Origin: JBASRP01 sp044866075
GTDB taxonomy: Bacteria; Actinomycetota; AC-67
Direction of reading: 5' to 3'
DNA length: 34,996 nucleotides
Assembly: GCA_044866075.1 (NCBI GenBank)
Contig: JBIOTQ010000122.1
Coordinates: forward strand, 1 to 34,996
This document shows positions 1 to 8,430 of this stretch, piece after piece; positions within the stretch are counted from its first letter, which is position 1; each line of letters starts with the position of its first letter. The notes under the pieces are model-generated. The model ran no database searches. It was not told the DNA's origin and saw nothing but the letters and a program-made list of their open reading frames with translations. The position numbers and the translations under genes are program-made.

Positions 1-868
<868 letters not shown>

Positions 869-1133
869 GGTCTCATCCCTATAGCCGCAGACCTTGGAGG
901 CCCGAAGCCATCGGGAGTTTGATCTCTAAGCAAGGCATTACTTTGGGATAACCCGCTCTGCGTACGCTCGATTCCCGGTCCCCCATCCGCACGAGGCGAA
1001 GAAAGAACCGGCTCCTCGAGCCATTTCGCGTGTCCCTCGCTATGCAGTTTTCAAGGCGCAGAAAAAACCGAACGCCATCCCGATTCGCAGAGGTCTGGAG
1101 TCCGGAAGGTCCTTCACCGTCCATGGGGACGGC
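869..1133 (-). promoter_or_regulatory. 16S rRNA leader with boxA-like element and self-complementary segments
   Basis: This is the non-coding stretch between the rrn promoter and the mature 16S 5' end. On the minus strand it contains CTTGAAAACTGCATAGCG (complement 1038-1055), which resembles the antitermination and leader elements found upstream of 16S in Gram-positive bacteria and mycobacteria. Closer to the gene, GATCAAACTCCC (complement 913-924) can pair with GGAGGGTTTGATC at the 16S 5' end (complement 851-863). Two small hairpins lie between these segments. No convincing coding sequence is present; the minus-strand frames here look like spurious high-GC reading frames. Confidence 0.7.
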
Positions 1134-1141
1134 AGAGGGAT

Positions 1142-1169
1142 AGTATAGCCCTCGCTCGTGGGATGGCAA
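1142..1169 (-). promoter_or_regulatory. rrn operon promoter
   Basis: On the minus strand a -35 box TTGCCA (complement 1164-1169) is separated by exactly 16 bp from a -10 box TATACT (complement 1142-1147). Transcription would start near 1135, giving a leader of about 265 nt before 16S. This is the best sigma70-type promoter in the window, and its position is right for an rRNA operon. The divergent gene at 1240 starts about 70 bp from the -35 box. Confidence 0.75.
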
Positions 1170-1239
1170 CCGGTTCCGTACCGCCTCCCGAGCGGACAGC
1201 ATCGGTCGAAAAGCGAGCCTGAGCAGGGGGGATCCAGCA

Positions 1240-1491
1240 ATGCCCAAGCCTGGTGACCGGGTCGTCATCGAGGGGACGAAGGTCGGCGGCGGACGCCGGG
1301 AGGGGACGCTCGTCGAGATGAGCGGACCGCTGATGCGCGTCCGCTGGGAGGACGGCGCCGAGTCGTACATCGCGCCCGGCGCGGGGTCGGTCCGATTCCT
1401 CGCGGGCAACGCCAAGTCGAGCGCGACGAAAACGACCAAGTCGGCCGCGAAACCCGCGGCGAAGGCGAAGTCGGCGAAGAAGAAGCGTTAG
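1240..1491 (+). CDS. DUF1918 domain protein with Lys/Ala-rich tail
   Basis: An 83-residue protein. Residues 1-50 match the DUF1918 pattern (PGDRVVIEG near residue 4, then a GTLVEM...VRWEDG core), an SH3-like small domain common in actinobacteria whose function is not established. Residues 58-83 form a low-complexity tail of Lys, Ala, Ser and Thr ending in KKKR, as seen in nucleic-acid-associated actinobacterial proteins. A purine run (AGGGGGGA) 6-13 nt before ATG serves as ribosome binding site. The gene is divergent from the rRNA operon. Its TAG stop interlocks with the TAA stop of the converging coiled-coil gene, sharing TTAG at 1488-1491. Nucleic-acid binding by the tail is inference. Confidence 0.85.
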   Translation: MPKPGDRVVIEGTKVGGGRREGTLVEMSGPLMRVRWEDGAESYIAPGAGSVRFLAGNAKSSATKTTKSAAKPAAKAKSAKKKR

Positions 1492-2507
1492 ATCGAGTCG
1501 GGCCGGTCGAGCTTCGCGCTCATCTCGGCCAGACGGACCTCGAGGTCGGCGACCCGGCGCGTCAGGAACGCCGTCGAGCCGACCCGCTCGGCGACCCGGA
1601 GGATCGCCTCCCGGACCTCGGTGACCTGACCCGACATCGCGTTCATCTTCTCGGTCGTCGACGTCGCGACCGTCTCCGCCAGCTCGCCGAGGCGCGCCTC
1701 GAGCGAACGCACCTGCTGGGTGAGAACCGCGACGCTGGCGTCGGTGCCGGCGCGGCCTCCGGCCGCCCGGGCCTCGGTGCCCGCGAGCTTGCTCATCAGC
1801 ATGTCGAAGGACGACGCGACGCCGCTGACGCTCTCGGCTACCTCCGCGATGCGCTCCTCGAAGAGCTTCTCGCGCGTGATCAGTTCGTCGCGCAGCTGTG
1901 ATCGGACCGTGGCGATCTCTTCGTCGAACGAGACGTTCGTCGTCGACGCGCCGGCGACGACCTCGCCGACGCGGCCTTCGACCCCGGCGACGGCTTCGTC
2001 GATGCGCACGCGGGCTTGCTCGACCAGATCGCTGATCCCGCGGACCTGTTCGATGTTCGTCCCCGACAACGCTTCGACTTCTCCGTGCAGCCGCGCCTCC
2101 GCGGCTTCGATCGCCATCCGCGTCGCTTCGAGTCCGGATGTGAGCTGAGCGCGCAGAGCCTCGAGCGACCGCTGCTGATCACCCACGCGACCGTCGACGA
2201 GGTCCGTGATCTTCTGGTCGATCGACACCCAGGCGTCGCGCAGATCCTGCGCCGTATCGGTCACAGCGTTCAGCGCGTCCTCGACGCGCGCGCGCATGAC
2301 GCCCATCTCTCCCGAGACGTGGCGCTGATCCTCTTCACGGCTCGCGGTGACGCGGCCGAGGTCGAGTTCGATCGAATCGAGGCGCGCCTCGAGCTGGGAG
2401 AGAGAGTTCGCGACCTCCAATTGACCGATCACCTCTAGCGACGGAGACGCATAGGCGCGTACGGCGGTCTTCGTGCCGCCTCGCGAGGAGTTCCTAGGGG
2501 AAGTCAT
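1488..2507 (-). CDS. Coiled-coil protein of unknown function
   Basis: A 339-residue protein that I cannot assign to a named family. From about residue 25 to the end it is dominated by heptad-like Leu/Val/Ala/Arg/Glu repeats, with segments such as SQLEARLDSIELDLGRV near the start and RRVADLEVRLAEMSAKLDR at the end. There is no signal peptide or membrane segment, so it is probably cytoplasmic and elongated. The frame stays open upstream to 2738, but that extension overlaps thiI, is Arg/Pro-rich and reads like a shadow. ATG at 2507 has a good GGAG 9 nt before it. That site lies in the 3' arm of a strong hairpin (2513-2547), suggesting translational control. It lies 77 bp downstream of thiI on the same strand. 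Confidence 0.75.
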   Translation of the reverse strand: MTSPRNSSRGGTKTAVRAYASPSLEVIGQLEVANSLSQLEARLDSIELDLGRVTASREEDQRHVSGEMGVMRARVEDALNAVTDTAQDLRDAWVSIDQKITDLVDGRVGDQQRSLEALRAQLTSGLEATRMAIEAAEARLHGEVEALSGTNIEQVRGISDLVEQARVRIDEAVAGVEGRVGEVVAGASTTNVSFDEEIATVRSQLRDELITREKLFEERIAEVAESVSGVASSFDMLMSKLAGTEARAAGGRAGTDASVAVLTQQVRSLEARLGELAETVATSTTEKMNAMSGQVTEVREAILRVAERVGSTAFLTRRVADLEVRLAEMSAKLDRPDSI

Positions 2508-2512
2508 CGGAA

Positions 2513-2547
2513 TCTCCGAGGTCGTGAAAAGTACACGGCCTCGGAGA
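2513..2547 (-). promoter_or_regulatory. Hairpin enclosing the ribosome binding site of the coiled-coil gene
   Basis: The two arms (2513-2526 and 2534-2547) pair over 14 positions with a single G-U, around a 7-nt loop. In the minus-strand RNA the 3' arm ends in CUCGGAGA and is followed by UUCCG and the AUG of the coiled-coil gene at 2507, so the GGAG site is buried in the stem. The hairpin lies 38 bp past the thiI stop and lacks a following U run, so it is a poor intrinsic terminator. Confidence 0.6.
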
Positions 2548-2584
2548 GGGAGGCAACCCCCGCAGCTCGAACCACTCGGGGTGG

Positions 2585-3748
2585 TCAGGGGAAACGGAAC
2601 GTACGCACGTCTGAGGCCTTCACGGCCTCGGCGACCAGCGGATCCAGGTCGAGCCTCTCTTCGGCGGCACGCGCTTGTGCGATCGTTGCTTTGGTTGCGG
2701 GGTGTTTCGGCTCGAACAGAACGCACGCTTCCTGACACGGCGCGCTCGAGACGGTGAAGGTTCCGAGCAGCGTCGCTTCCGCGACGATCTCCTCTTTGTC
2801 CCGTCCCACGAGCGGCCGCAGCACGGGCACCCCCGCGGCATCTTCCACGACGCCGAGATTCTCGAGGGTCTGCGACGCGACCTGACCGAGGGAGTCGCCG
2901 GTGACGAGCGCGCCGGCGCTCTCGCGGTGCGCGATGTCGGTCGCGATACGCATCATCATCCGGCGGTACAGCAATGTGCGCAGAGATTCCGGTGCGGACG
3001 CCGCGATCAGCTGTTGCGACGGCGCGAGTGGGACGACGTACAGACTCGACGCGTACTGGTAGCGCGTGAGGATCTCGACGATCTCGGCGGCTTGGCGTTC
3101 GCTCGACGCGTCCGTGAACGGTTGCGAGTGGAAGTGCACGAACACGACCCGCGAGCCCCGGCGCATGATCCGCGCTGCGGCGACCGGGGAGTCGATGCCG
3201 CTCGATACGAGCGCGACGACCTTGCCCGAGGATCCGACGGGGAGTCCGCCCGCTCCGCGGATCCGGTCCGCGTAGACGACGACGAGATCGCCGACGATCT
3301 CGATGTGACAGGTCAGGTCCGGTTGTGAGAGGTTGACGCGCTTGCCGCTGCGCTCGAGCAGATGCGCCCCGATCTTCTCGTTGATCTCACGCGCCGACAG
3401 CGGGAACTCGGAGTGGGCTTTGCGCGCGCGCACGGCGAACGTCTCGAAGTCGCGGTCGCGGACGACATCCCACGCGACGTCGCGGAGCGCATCGGGGTCG
3501 AGCCTCCCGCCGACTCCGAGCCCGAGGTTCGCGATCCCGAAGACGCGGGTCAGGCGCTCGGCGACGAGGTCGCGATCGGCCTCTGCGTCGAGCGTCACGA
3601 GGATCCGGCCGGGCAGCTTGCGGGGTTTGCCGGCGCCGGCGAGTGCGGTCGTCATGTTCCGCACCAGGATGTTCTCGAAGACGGATCGGTTGCGGCCTTT
3701 CAGCCCGATCTCGTGGTAGTGGACGATCGCGTGCGGACGCACGGCCAT
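2585..3748 (-). CDS. thiI: tRNA 4-thiouridine synthase ThiI (no rhodanese domain)
   Basis: 387 residues with the ThiI order: an N-terminal ferredoxin-like region (HYHEIGLKGRNR, residues 10-21), a THUMP domain to about residue 165, and a PP-loop ATPase domain from about 175. ThiI adenylates U8 of tRNA and introduces sulfur, and also helps supply sulfur for the thiazole of thiamine. The pyrophosphate loop reads SSGIDS (182-187), where SGGxDS is usual. A conserved Cys (338, in APCQEAC) matches the PP-loop cysteine of the family. The E. coli-type C-terminal rhodanese domain is absent, as in B. subtilis-type ThiI, so sulfur should come from a separate partner. ATG at 3748 lacks a Shine-Dalgarno; TAGGAT lies 6 nt upstream, so the mRNA is probably leaderless. 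Confidence 0.93.
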   Translation of the reverse strand: MAVRPHAIVHYHEIGLKGRNRSVFENILVRNMTTALAGAGKPRKLPGRILVTLDAEADRDLVAERLTRVFGIANLGLGVGGRLDPDALRDVAWDVVRDRDFETFAVRARKAHSEFPLSAREINEKIGAHLLERSGKRVNLSQPDLTCHIEIVGDLVVVYADRIRGAGGLPVGSSGKVVALVSSGIDSPVAAARIMRRGSRVVFVHFHSQPFTDASSERQAAEIVEILTRYQYASSLYVVPLAPSQQLIAASAPESLRTLLYRRMMMRIATDIAHRESAGALVTGDSLGQVASQTLENLGVVEDAAGVPVLRPLVGRDKEEIVAEATLLGTFTVSSAPCQEACVLFEPKHPATKATIAQARAAEERLDLDPLVAEAVKASDVRTFRFP

Positions 3749-3754
3749 ACGAAC

Positions 3755-3788
3755 ATCCTAGACAAGCCCCCGAGCGCTCGCGTACGGT
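3755..3788. promoter_or_regulatory. Divergent leaderless -10 boxes of thiI and the lipoprotein gene
   Basis: Only 48 bp separate the thiI ATG and the lipoprotein GTG. TAGGAT (minus strand, complement 3755-3760) lies 6 nt before the thiI start, and TACGGT (plus strand, 3783-3788) lies 8 nt before the lipoprotein start. Neither gene has a Shine-Dalgarno. The arrangement fits two back-to-back leaderless promoters whose -35 regions would overlap; I see no strong -35 matches. Confidence 0.45.
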
Positions 3789-3796
3789 CGGGCGCC

Positions 3797-4396
3797 GTGA
3801 AACTCGCCCGTATCATCCCTCTGCTGGTTCTGGTGCTCGGCGCCTGCGGTTCAGGCGAGCCGGACGTCACGTCGAAGGAACTCGCGGGCATCATGCCGTC
3901 CGCGACCGACGCGCCCGCCGGCACGGACATCCGCCCCCAGCTCTCGGGGCCGAAGAAGCTCGACGAGTTGGTGGCCGCCACGGACGTGCAGGCGAAGCTG
4001 CGCTCTCTCGGCTTCAAGGTCGCCTACACGGCGACGTTCGCGTCCGCCGCGTTTCCGGCCGATCCGGCGAAGGCGCCGGCCGGATCGGCGCTGTACGGGG
4101 CGTCGGCGATCGTGCTGCGGGACGCCGACGCGGCACACGAGGGTTTCACCTACTACCGGTCTCGCTTGCGGAGCCGCGCGAAGAATCTCACGCCCATCCT
4201 CGCCGAGAACCTGGGGAAGGAATCGTTCTCGTTCCACTTCTCGAGCCTCGAGGACTCCCCGCTGCCGGGCGTCGCTTTGTTGTTCCGCGTCGGCAACACA
4301 TTGTTCTCGGTCCTCGGGGTCGGCAACCCGGAGCCCTCGGTCCAAGGGGCGCGCCGGCTGGCGGATCTCATCGCGGCCCGGGCCGAGAAGGCCTAG
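3797..4396 (+). CDS. Putative lipoprotein of unknown function
   Basis: A 199-residue protein starting at GTG. Residues 1-17 form a short lipoprotein signal: basic VKLARI, a Leu/Ile/Val core, then a lipobox ending LGAC with the acylated Cys at 17, followed by GSGEPD. The remainder is soluble and would sit on the outer face of the membrane. I recognise no catalytic motif. The frame is open upstream to 3362, but that part overlaps thiI antisense and should be ignored. The start choice is supported by the signal peptide and by TACGGT 8 nt upstream. It converges on the MarP-like gene with a 3-bp gap. Confidence 0.75.
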   Translation: MKLARIIPLLVLVLGACGSGEPDVTSKELAGIMPSATDAPAGTDIRPQLSGPKKLDELVAATDVQAKLRSLGFKVAYTATFASAAFPADPAKAPAGSALYGASAIVLRDADAAHEGFTYYRSRLRSRAKNLTPILAENLGKESFSFHFSSLEDSPLPGVALLFRVGNTLFSVLGVGNPEPSVQGARRLADLIAARAEKA

Positions 4397-4399
4397 CCG

Positions 4400-5584
4400 C
4401 TACAGAGCGCAGCTGCCCGTCGAGACCGACCGGGTCCGTGTGCGAGCGATCTGATAGGCGCGCGCGATCTCGTCCGAGGTCAGCGCGTAGGACTCATCGG
4501 GATTGTCGGCAGACGCTGCGAAGATCATGCCCCGGACCACACCGTTGTCGTCCACGAACGGGCCGCCGGAGTTCCCTTGCCGCACCCTCGCCGCGAGCAC
4601 GTACACGTCCCGCGAGACGAGTTTGCGATTGTAGATGTCGCGCCCGACCGCGTCGGTCTTCGCGCGCACGCGGGCGGGCGAGATCTTTCGCGGGCCACCG
4701 CCCGGATAGCCGATGGCGGCGCCCGTGCTTCTCCGGGCCGCGTTGCGCGTCGTCATCTGGAGATCGTGCTTCGCAGCCTCCGAGAGCCGGATGACGGCGA
4801 TGTCTCGATCGGTGTCGATGTACACGACGGTCCCCCGGATGTCCTCTTCGCCGCGCGCGTCGATGATGTGCGTGCGCGAGGTGCCGGCGACCACATGGGC
4901 GGCGGTGATGACGTTGCGGTCGTCGAGCGGGAACCCGCTGCCGTCGACCCTGCCGCCGCAGCCGTTGCTCTCGATCTTGTACGTCCCGTCGGCCGACGCC
5001 AGGATCTCGCGGTCGTCCGCGAGGGAGGCCGGGGCCGGTTCCACCCCGGGCGCGAGCGAGGGATTCAGCTGTGCGAAGACGTCGGGGAATCCCGACCGGT
5101 CGAGGAACCGGCCGATCTCGGCCAGGATCGCCGGCGGATGTGGGAGGACGTCGTCGAGCGCGCCGAGGACGACGGAATCCTTCACCGCCTTCGCGATGGT
5201 CGGGGAGGGGCCCCGCTTCAGCGTCGAGCCGAGGAACCAGGACCCGATCAGCGCGAAGAAGACACCGATGACCGCGCCGGCCACTTGATCGACCTTGCGC
5301 GCGCCGAGGTTGGTGATCTTCTTACGCAGGGTAAGTCCGAGAGCCGCCACCAGAGCCTCGAAGAGGAACGCGAGACCGAGGAAGAGCCCGAGACCGAGGA
5401 ACGCCCGCGTGGTCGCGTCGCCGGGGTCGATCGCGTCGACGATCAACGGGGCCACGAGAGATCCGAGGATCAGACCGACGATGAAGCCGCCCCAGGAGAA
5501 GACCTGGAGAAGCGCGCCGCGAGAGAATCCCGACCAGAGAGCCAGGCCGACCGTGGCCAGGATGATGAGGTCGACCCAGTTCAC
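4400..5584 (-). CDS. marP: MarP-like membrane serine protease (CvpA domain plus trypsin-like domain)
   Basis: 394 residues. Residues 1-120 form a CvpA/colicin V production-type membrane domain with about four hydrophobic helices. Residues 195-394 form a chymotrypsin-like protease with His230 (ITAAHVV), Asp261 (DRDIAVI) and Ser339 (GNSGGP). Cys209 and Cys392 bracket the protease domain, where the mycobacterial homologue MarP (Rv3671c) has a redox-sensitive disulfide. MarP is a membrane-anchored periplasmic protease needed for acid and oxidative stress resistance; the same role here is inference. It is the last gene of the acyl-CoA operon: its ATG overlaps the MaoC stop by 4 bp, so the two are translationally coupled. 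An S1C/HtrA-like protease without PDZ is the alternative label. Confidence 0.87.
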   Translation of the reverse strand: MNWVDLIILATVGLALWSGFSRGALLQVFSWGGFIVGLILGSLVAPLIVDAIDPGDATTRAFLGLGLFLGLAFLFEALVAALGLTLRKKITNLGARKVDQVAGAVIGVFFALIGSWFLGSTLKRGPSPTIAKAVKDSVVLGALDDVLPHPPAILAEIGRFLDRSGFPDVFAQLNPSLAPGVEPAPASLADDREILASADGTYKIESNGCGGRVDGSGFPLDDRNVITAAHVVAGTSRTHIIDARGEEDIRGTVVYIDTDRDIAVIRLSEAAKHDLQMTTRNAARRSTGAAIGYPGGGPRKISPARVRAKTDAVGRDIYNRKLVSRDVYVLAARVRQGNSGGPFVDDNGVVRGMIFAASADNPDESYALTSDEIARAYQIARTRTRSVSTGSCAL

Positions 5585-6093
5585 GTCTGTTCTTTGGGGA
5601 TGGGACGCCCCGGTTGCTCGTCCGGATAGGAATTCCGCTTCGGCACCATGACCTTCCGCCGGAAATAGAGCACCTCGACGCCGTCCTGGTTGTAGCCGCG
5701 GGTCTCGACGCTGACGATCCCCCGATCCTGCTTGGATTTCGACTCCTGCTTGTCGAGCACCTTGGTCTCGGCGTACAGCGTGTCGCCGTGGAAGACGGGC
5801 GAGGTGTGCTTCAGGGACTCGACCTCGAGGTTGGCTATGGCCTTCCCGCTGACGTCGGGGACGCTCATGCCCAGCGCCAGCGAGTACACCAGGTTGCCGA
5901 CGACGACGTTCCGTTTGAACTGCGTCTGCGTCTCCGCGTAGTGCGCGTTCGTGTGGAGCGGATGATGGTTCATCGTGATCATGCAGAAGAGGTGATCGTC
6001 GTACTCGGTGATCGTCTTGCCGGGCCAGTGCTTGTAGACGTCGCCGACCTCGAAGTCTTCGTAGTAGCGGCCGAAGGGCCGGGCCTCACCCAT
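5581..6093 (-). CDS. MaoC-family acyl-CoA hydratase (itaconyl/mesaconyl-CoA hydratase-like)
   Basis: 170 residues in a single hotdog fold. The start FGRYYEDFEVGDVY and the block NHHPLHTNAHYA (42-53, with conserved His47) are typical of MaoC dehydratases that act on branched dicarboxylyl-CoA esters. FHGDTLYAET and TRGYNQDG are further family blocks. Its size and its company (acyl-CoA dehydrogenase upstream, CitE-like lyase nearby) resemble the mycobacterial leucine/itaconate set Rv2498c-Rv2500c, where the MaoC member hydrates itaconyl-CoA; mesaconyl-CoA hydratase is the alternative. The Asp of the classical (R)-hydratase motif is replaced in this subfamily. A strong Shine-Dalgarno (AGGAGGAG) precedes ATG. 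It sits 24 bp after the MDMPI gene and overlaps the protease gene by 4 bp. Confidence 0.82.
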   Translation of the reverse strand: MGEARPFGRYYEDFEVGDVYKHWPGKTITEYDDHLFCMITMNHHPLHTNAHYAETQTQFKRNVVVGNLVYSLALGMSVPDVSGKAIANLEVESLKHTSPVFHGDTLYAETKVLDKQESKSKQDRGIVSVETRGYNQDGVEVLYFRRKVMVPKRNSYPDEQPGRPIPKEQT

Positions 6094-6117
6094 GACTCTC
6101 CTCCTGTGGGAGCGAGT

Positions 6118-6786
6118 TTATTGGAGCAACGGGAACGAATCCGAAAGGGGGCCGAGCATCTCGCGCTCCGGGGCGGCCAGCTCCGCGCGGCCCGTCCCGA
6201 CGAGTGCGAAACGCACGTCGTCCATGCCGAGCGGGCGGAGATCCGCGCCGAGCAATCCGCGCAAGACGTCACCGACGACCTCGATCGCCTCCGGCGTGGG
6301 ATCCGGCGCGAGGCCGAGCGCGTCGCGAAGATCCATGGCGTGGACCCCGACCTCCACGCAACGCGTCTTGAGATACTCACGCAGCCGCAAGGTGCCGAAG
6401 GGCGTCGCGACGACGGGATCATCGTCGGACACCTTCCGCGCGGCGGTCAGAGCCTCGTCCCAGACGGCTCGCCATTCGCCGGGGATGTCGGCGTCGGGGG
6501 CCCGTTTTCGCGACTCTTCCTGCGCCCGCTTGACGATGACGGGTCCTTCGGCGGCGGCGTCGTACCGGTAGTACGTGACGGCGTCTTTCTCGGGCTCGCC
6601 GCCCGAGGACGGCACGGACAGGAACTCGATGATCCGGTAGGCCCCGCGCAATGCGTGGACGGCGACCTCGCGGAAGGACATCGGCGGGCATCGAGTCGGC
6701 GTTGCCCATTGACCGGCGAGAACATCGCCGAGGAACGCGCCGACGCGAGTCGTCTCCGCGGCCAGCGCGTCGATCGGCTCCGCCAC
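6118..6786 (-). CDS. Mycothiol-dependent maleylpyruvate isomerase-family protein (DinB-like)
   Basis: 222 residues beginning at GTG, 3 bp after the acyl-CoA dehydrogenase stop, with GAGGGG upstream. The N-terminal half is a DinB/MDMPI helical bundle: TTRVGAFLGDVLAGQWATPT at residues 13-32 matches the usual opening, and the block around residue 150 (CVEVGVHAMDLRDALG) carries the conserved His of the metal site. The family includes mycothiol-dependent maleylpyruvate isomerase and many uncharacterised mycothiol-S-transferase-like proteins. The true substrate is unknown. Its place between an acyl-CoA dehydrogenase and a MaoC hydratase suggests it handles a reactive unsaturated acyl intermediate or a mycothiol adduct; this is inference. 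Confidence 0.8.
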   Translation of the reverse strand: MAEPIDALAAETTRVGAFLGDVLAGQWATPTRCPPMSFREVAVHALRGAYRIIEFLSVPSSGGEPEKDAVTYYRYDAAAEGPVIVKRAQEESRKRAPDADIPGEWRAVWDEALTAARKVSDDDPVVATPFGTLRLREYLKTRCVEVGVHAMDLRDALGLAPDPTPEAIEVVGDVLRGLLGADLRPLGMDDVRFALVGTGRAELAAPEREMLGPLSDSFPLLQ

Positions 6787-6789
6787 GCG

Positions 6790-7971
6790 CTACCCCTCGA
6801 CCTTGTAGCGGTCGAGCAGCTGGCGGCCGATCACGCGCTTCTGGATCTCACTCGTTCCCTCACCGATCAGGAAGAACGGCGCGTCGCGGAACAGCCGCTC
6901 GACGGTGAACTCCTTCGAGTAACCGTAGCCGCCGTGGATGCGGACGGCCTCGGTGCAGACCTCCATGCACATCTCGGACGCGAACAGCTTCGCCATTCCG
7001 GCTTCGAGATCGGTGCGTTCGCCCGCATCCTTCTTCACGGCGGCGTTCACCATCAGCATGCGCGCGGCCTCTATCTTCGTCGCCATGTCGGCGAGTTTGA
7101 ACTGGATCGCCTGGTGCTCGGAGATCGGCTTGCCGAACGTGCGGCGCCCCTGCGCGTACCGGATCGCTTCCTCGAACGCACGTTGGGCGACCCCGACGGC
7201 CCGGGCTGCGACGTTGACGCGCCCGACCTCGATCGCGCCCATGTTGTGGATGAAGCCCTGTCCCTCTTCGCCTCCGAGCAGGTTCGCAGCCGGCACCCGG
7301 TGATCGTCGAACGCGAGCTCGACCGTCTCGACCCCCTTGTAGCCGAGCTTCGGGATGTTCTTGCCGACGATCACGCCGCCCGAGCGTTCCGCGCCCGGCT
7401 CTTTCTCGACGATGAACATCGACATGCCCTTGTAGGGGGGATCGGCCTCCGGGTTCGTCTTCGTGAGCGTCATGCAGATGCCGGCGCGCAAGCCGTTCGT
7501 GACCCACATCTTCTGCCCGTTGATCACGTAGTCGTCGCCGTCGCGGACGGCCTTCGTCTTGATCGCCTGGACGTCGGAGCCGGCGTGCGGCTCGCTCATC
7601 AGCAGCGCGGCGCGCGGGTTACCGGTGACCATGCGCGGGAGGAAACGCTGCTTCTGGTCCTCGGTGCCGAATGTCTTGATGAACCAGGTGCCCATCGTGT
7701 GGGTGTTGAGGATCCCCGACAGGCTCATCCATCCTCGCGCGAGCTCGACGATGACGAGCGCGTAGGTCGTGAGGGGTAACCCGAGCCCGCCGAACTCCTC
7801 CGGAACCATCATCCCGAAAAGGCCCATCTCCTTCATCTGTTCGACGATCTTCTCCGGGTATTCGTCCTCGTGTTCCATCTCGTCGGCGACGGGGATCACT
7901 TCGCGCTCGACGAACTCGCGCACCGCCTCGATGATCGCCTTCTGCTCGTCGGTCAGGTTGAGGATGGACAT
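6790..7971 (-). CDS. Acyl-CoA dehydrogenase
   Basis: 393 residues, full length for the family. It oxidises an acyl-CoA to the 2,3-enoyl-CoA with FAD and electron transfer flavoprotein. Visible signatures are the FAD/substrate block ALLMSEPHAGSDVQAI, KMWVTNG, the later motif HGGYGYSKEFTVERLFRDA, and the catalytic-base region GEGTSEIQ with Glu at about 371. Position of the base and overall sequence are closest to the short/branched-chain group (isovaleryl, methylbutyryl, glutaryl). GAGGTGA just before ATG is a clear ribosome binding site. It is the first gene of the operon acyl-CoA dehydrogenase - MDMPI - MaoC - MarP, with gaps of 3 and 24 bp and a 4-bp overlap. Exact substrate not determinable here. 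Confidence 0.93.
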   Translation of the reverse strand: MSILNLTDEQKAIIEAVREFVEREVIPVADEMEHEDEYPEKIVEQMKEMGLFGMMVPEEFGGLGLPLTTYALVIVELARGWMSLSGILNTHTMGTWFIKTFGTEDQKQRFLPRMVTGNPRAALLMSEPHAGSDVQAIKTKAVRDGDDYVINGQKMWVTNGLRAGICMTLTKTNPEADPPYKGMSMFIVEKEPGAERSGGVIVGKNIPKLGYKGVETVELAFDDHRVPAANLLGGEEGQGFIHNMGAIEVGRVNVAARAVGVAQRAFEEAIRYAQGRRTFGKPISEHQAIQFKLADMATKIEAARMLMVNAAVKKDAGERTDLEAGMAKLFASEMCMEVCTEAVRIHGGYGYSKEFTVERLFRDAPFFLIGEGTSEIQKRVIGRQLLDRYKVEG

Positions 7972-8104
7972 GGGTCACCTCGATCTCGTGGGTGGTCGTG
8001 TCATACTCCGTGGATGGCCGCCGACCCAGCGTACGCGCACTATCGCGTCGAGCGGACCTTGTCCGACGTCGGGACGGAGGCTCGGAAAGGTCTCACCAGA
8101 GAAT

Positions 8105-8131
8105 GGCCGCCCCGTCCTCGCCCGGGCGGCC
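8105..8131 (+). other. GC-rich inverted repeat
   Basis: GGCCGCCC (8105-8112) and GGGCGGCC (8124-8131) form a perfect 8-bp stem with an 11-nt loop, 20 bp before the start chosen for the small gene at 8152. It may be a leader structure of that gene, or part of its coding sequence if translation begins at ATG 8014. No T run follows it on either strand. Confidence 0.4.
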
Positions 8132-8151
8132 GCTCTCCCACCTACGGGGAC

Positions 8152-8430
8152 ATGGCGACCAGTCCGAGGTTCGCCGTTCACGACGTCGTGCAGATCCTCG
8201 ACCGCTCGGGCCGGTCGGTGTGGTCGACGTCGTTCGACCTCCGGGAGGACGGCGAGCGCGTCGAGACGCAGCTCCTCGACGACGTGTTGCACCTCGACGT
8301 CGACGCGTTCCGCGCGAAGTACGGACTCACAGGCGACCTCCCCGAGGTCGCCGCGCCGGAGCCGCCGCCCGCCGGGCCCGGCGGCGGCCGCGAGGGCGAC
8401 GTCGACTGGGGCGACTTCGGCCAGCGTTAG
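8152..8430 (+). CDS. Small hypothetical protein
   Basis: A 92-residue protein not recognised as a known family. Residues 1-62 (starting MATSPRFAVHDVVQILD) look like a compact, charged alpha/beta domain. The tail from about 66 is Pro/Gly-rich and ends in an acidic DVDWGDFGQR. The frame is open further upstream, with ATG at 8014 giving 138 residues. I prefer 8152 because ACGGGGAC precedes it and because residues encoded by 8014-8151 are Arg/Pro-rich and unlike a folded protein. A CATACT box 6 nt before 8014 is an argument for the longer form. The TAG stop interlocks with the TAA stop of the CitE-like gene (TTAG, 8427-8430). Confidence 0.55.
   Translation: MATSPRFAVHDVVQILDRSGRSVWSTSFDLREDGERVETQLLDDVLHLDVDAFRAKYGLTGDLPEVAAPEPPPAGPGGGREGDVDWGDFGQR

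Noticed and set aside
879..1439. Minus-strand frame of 186 codons over the rrn leader
   Set aside because: It covers the rrn promoter and leader and the antisense of DUF1918, and shows no protein features.
5614..7779. 721-codon plus-strand frame
   Set aside because: It is antisense to the MaoC, MDMPI and acyl-CoA dehydrogenase genes, whose proteins are clear; it is a by-product of GC-rich third positions.
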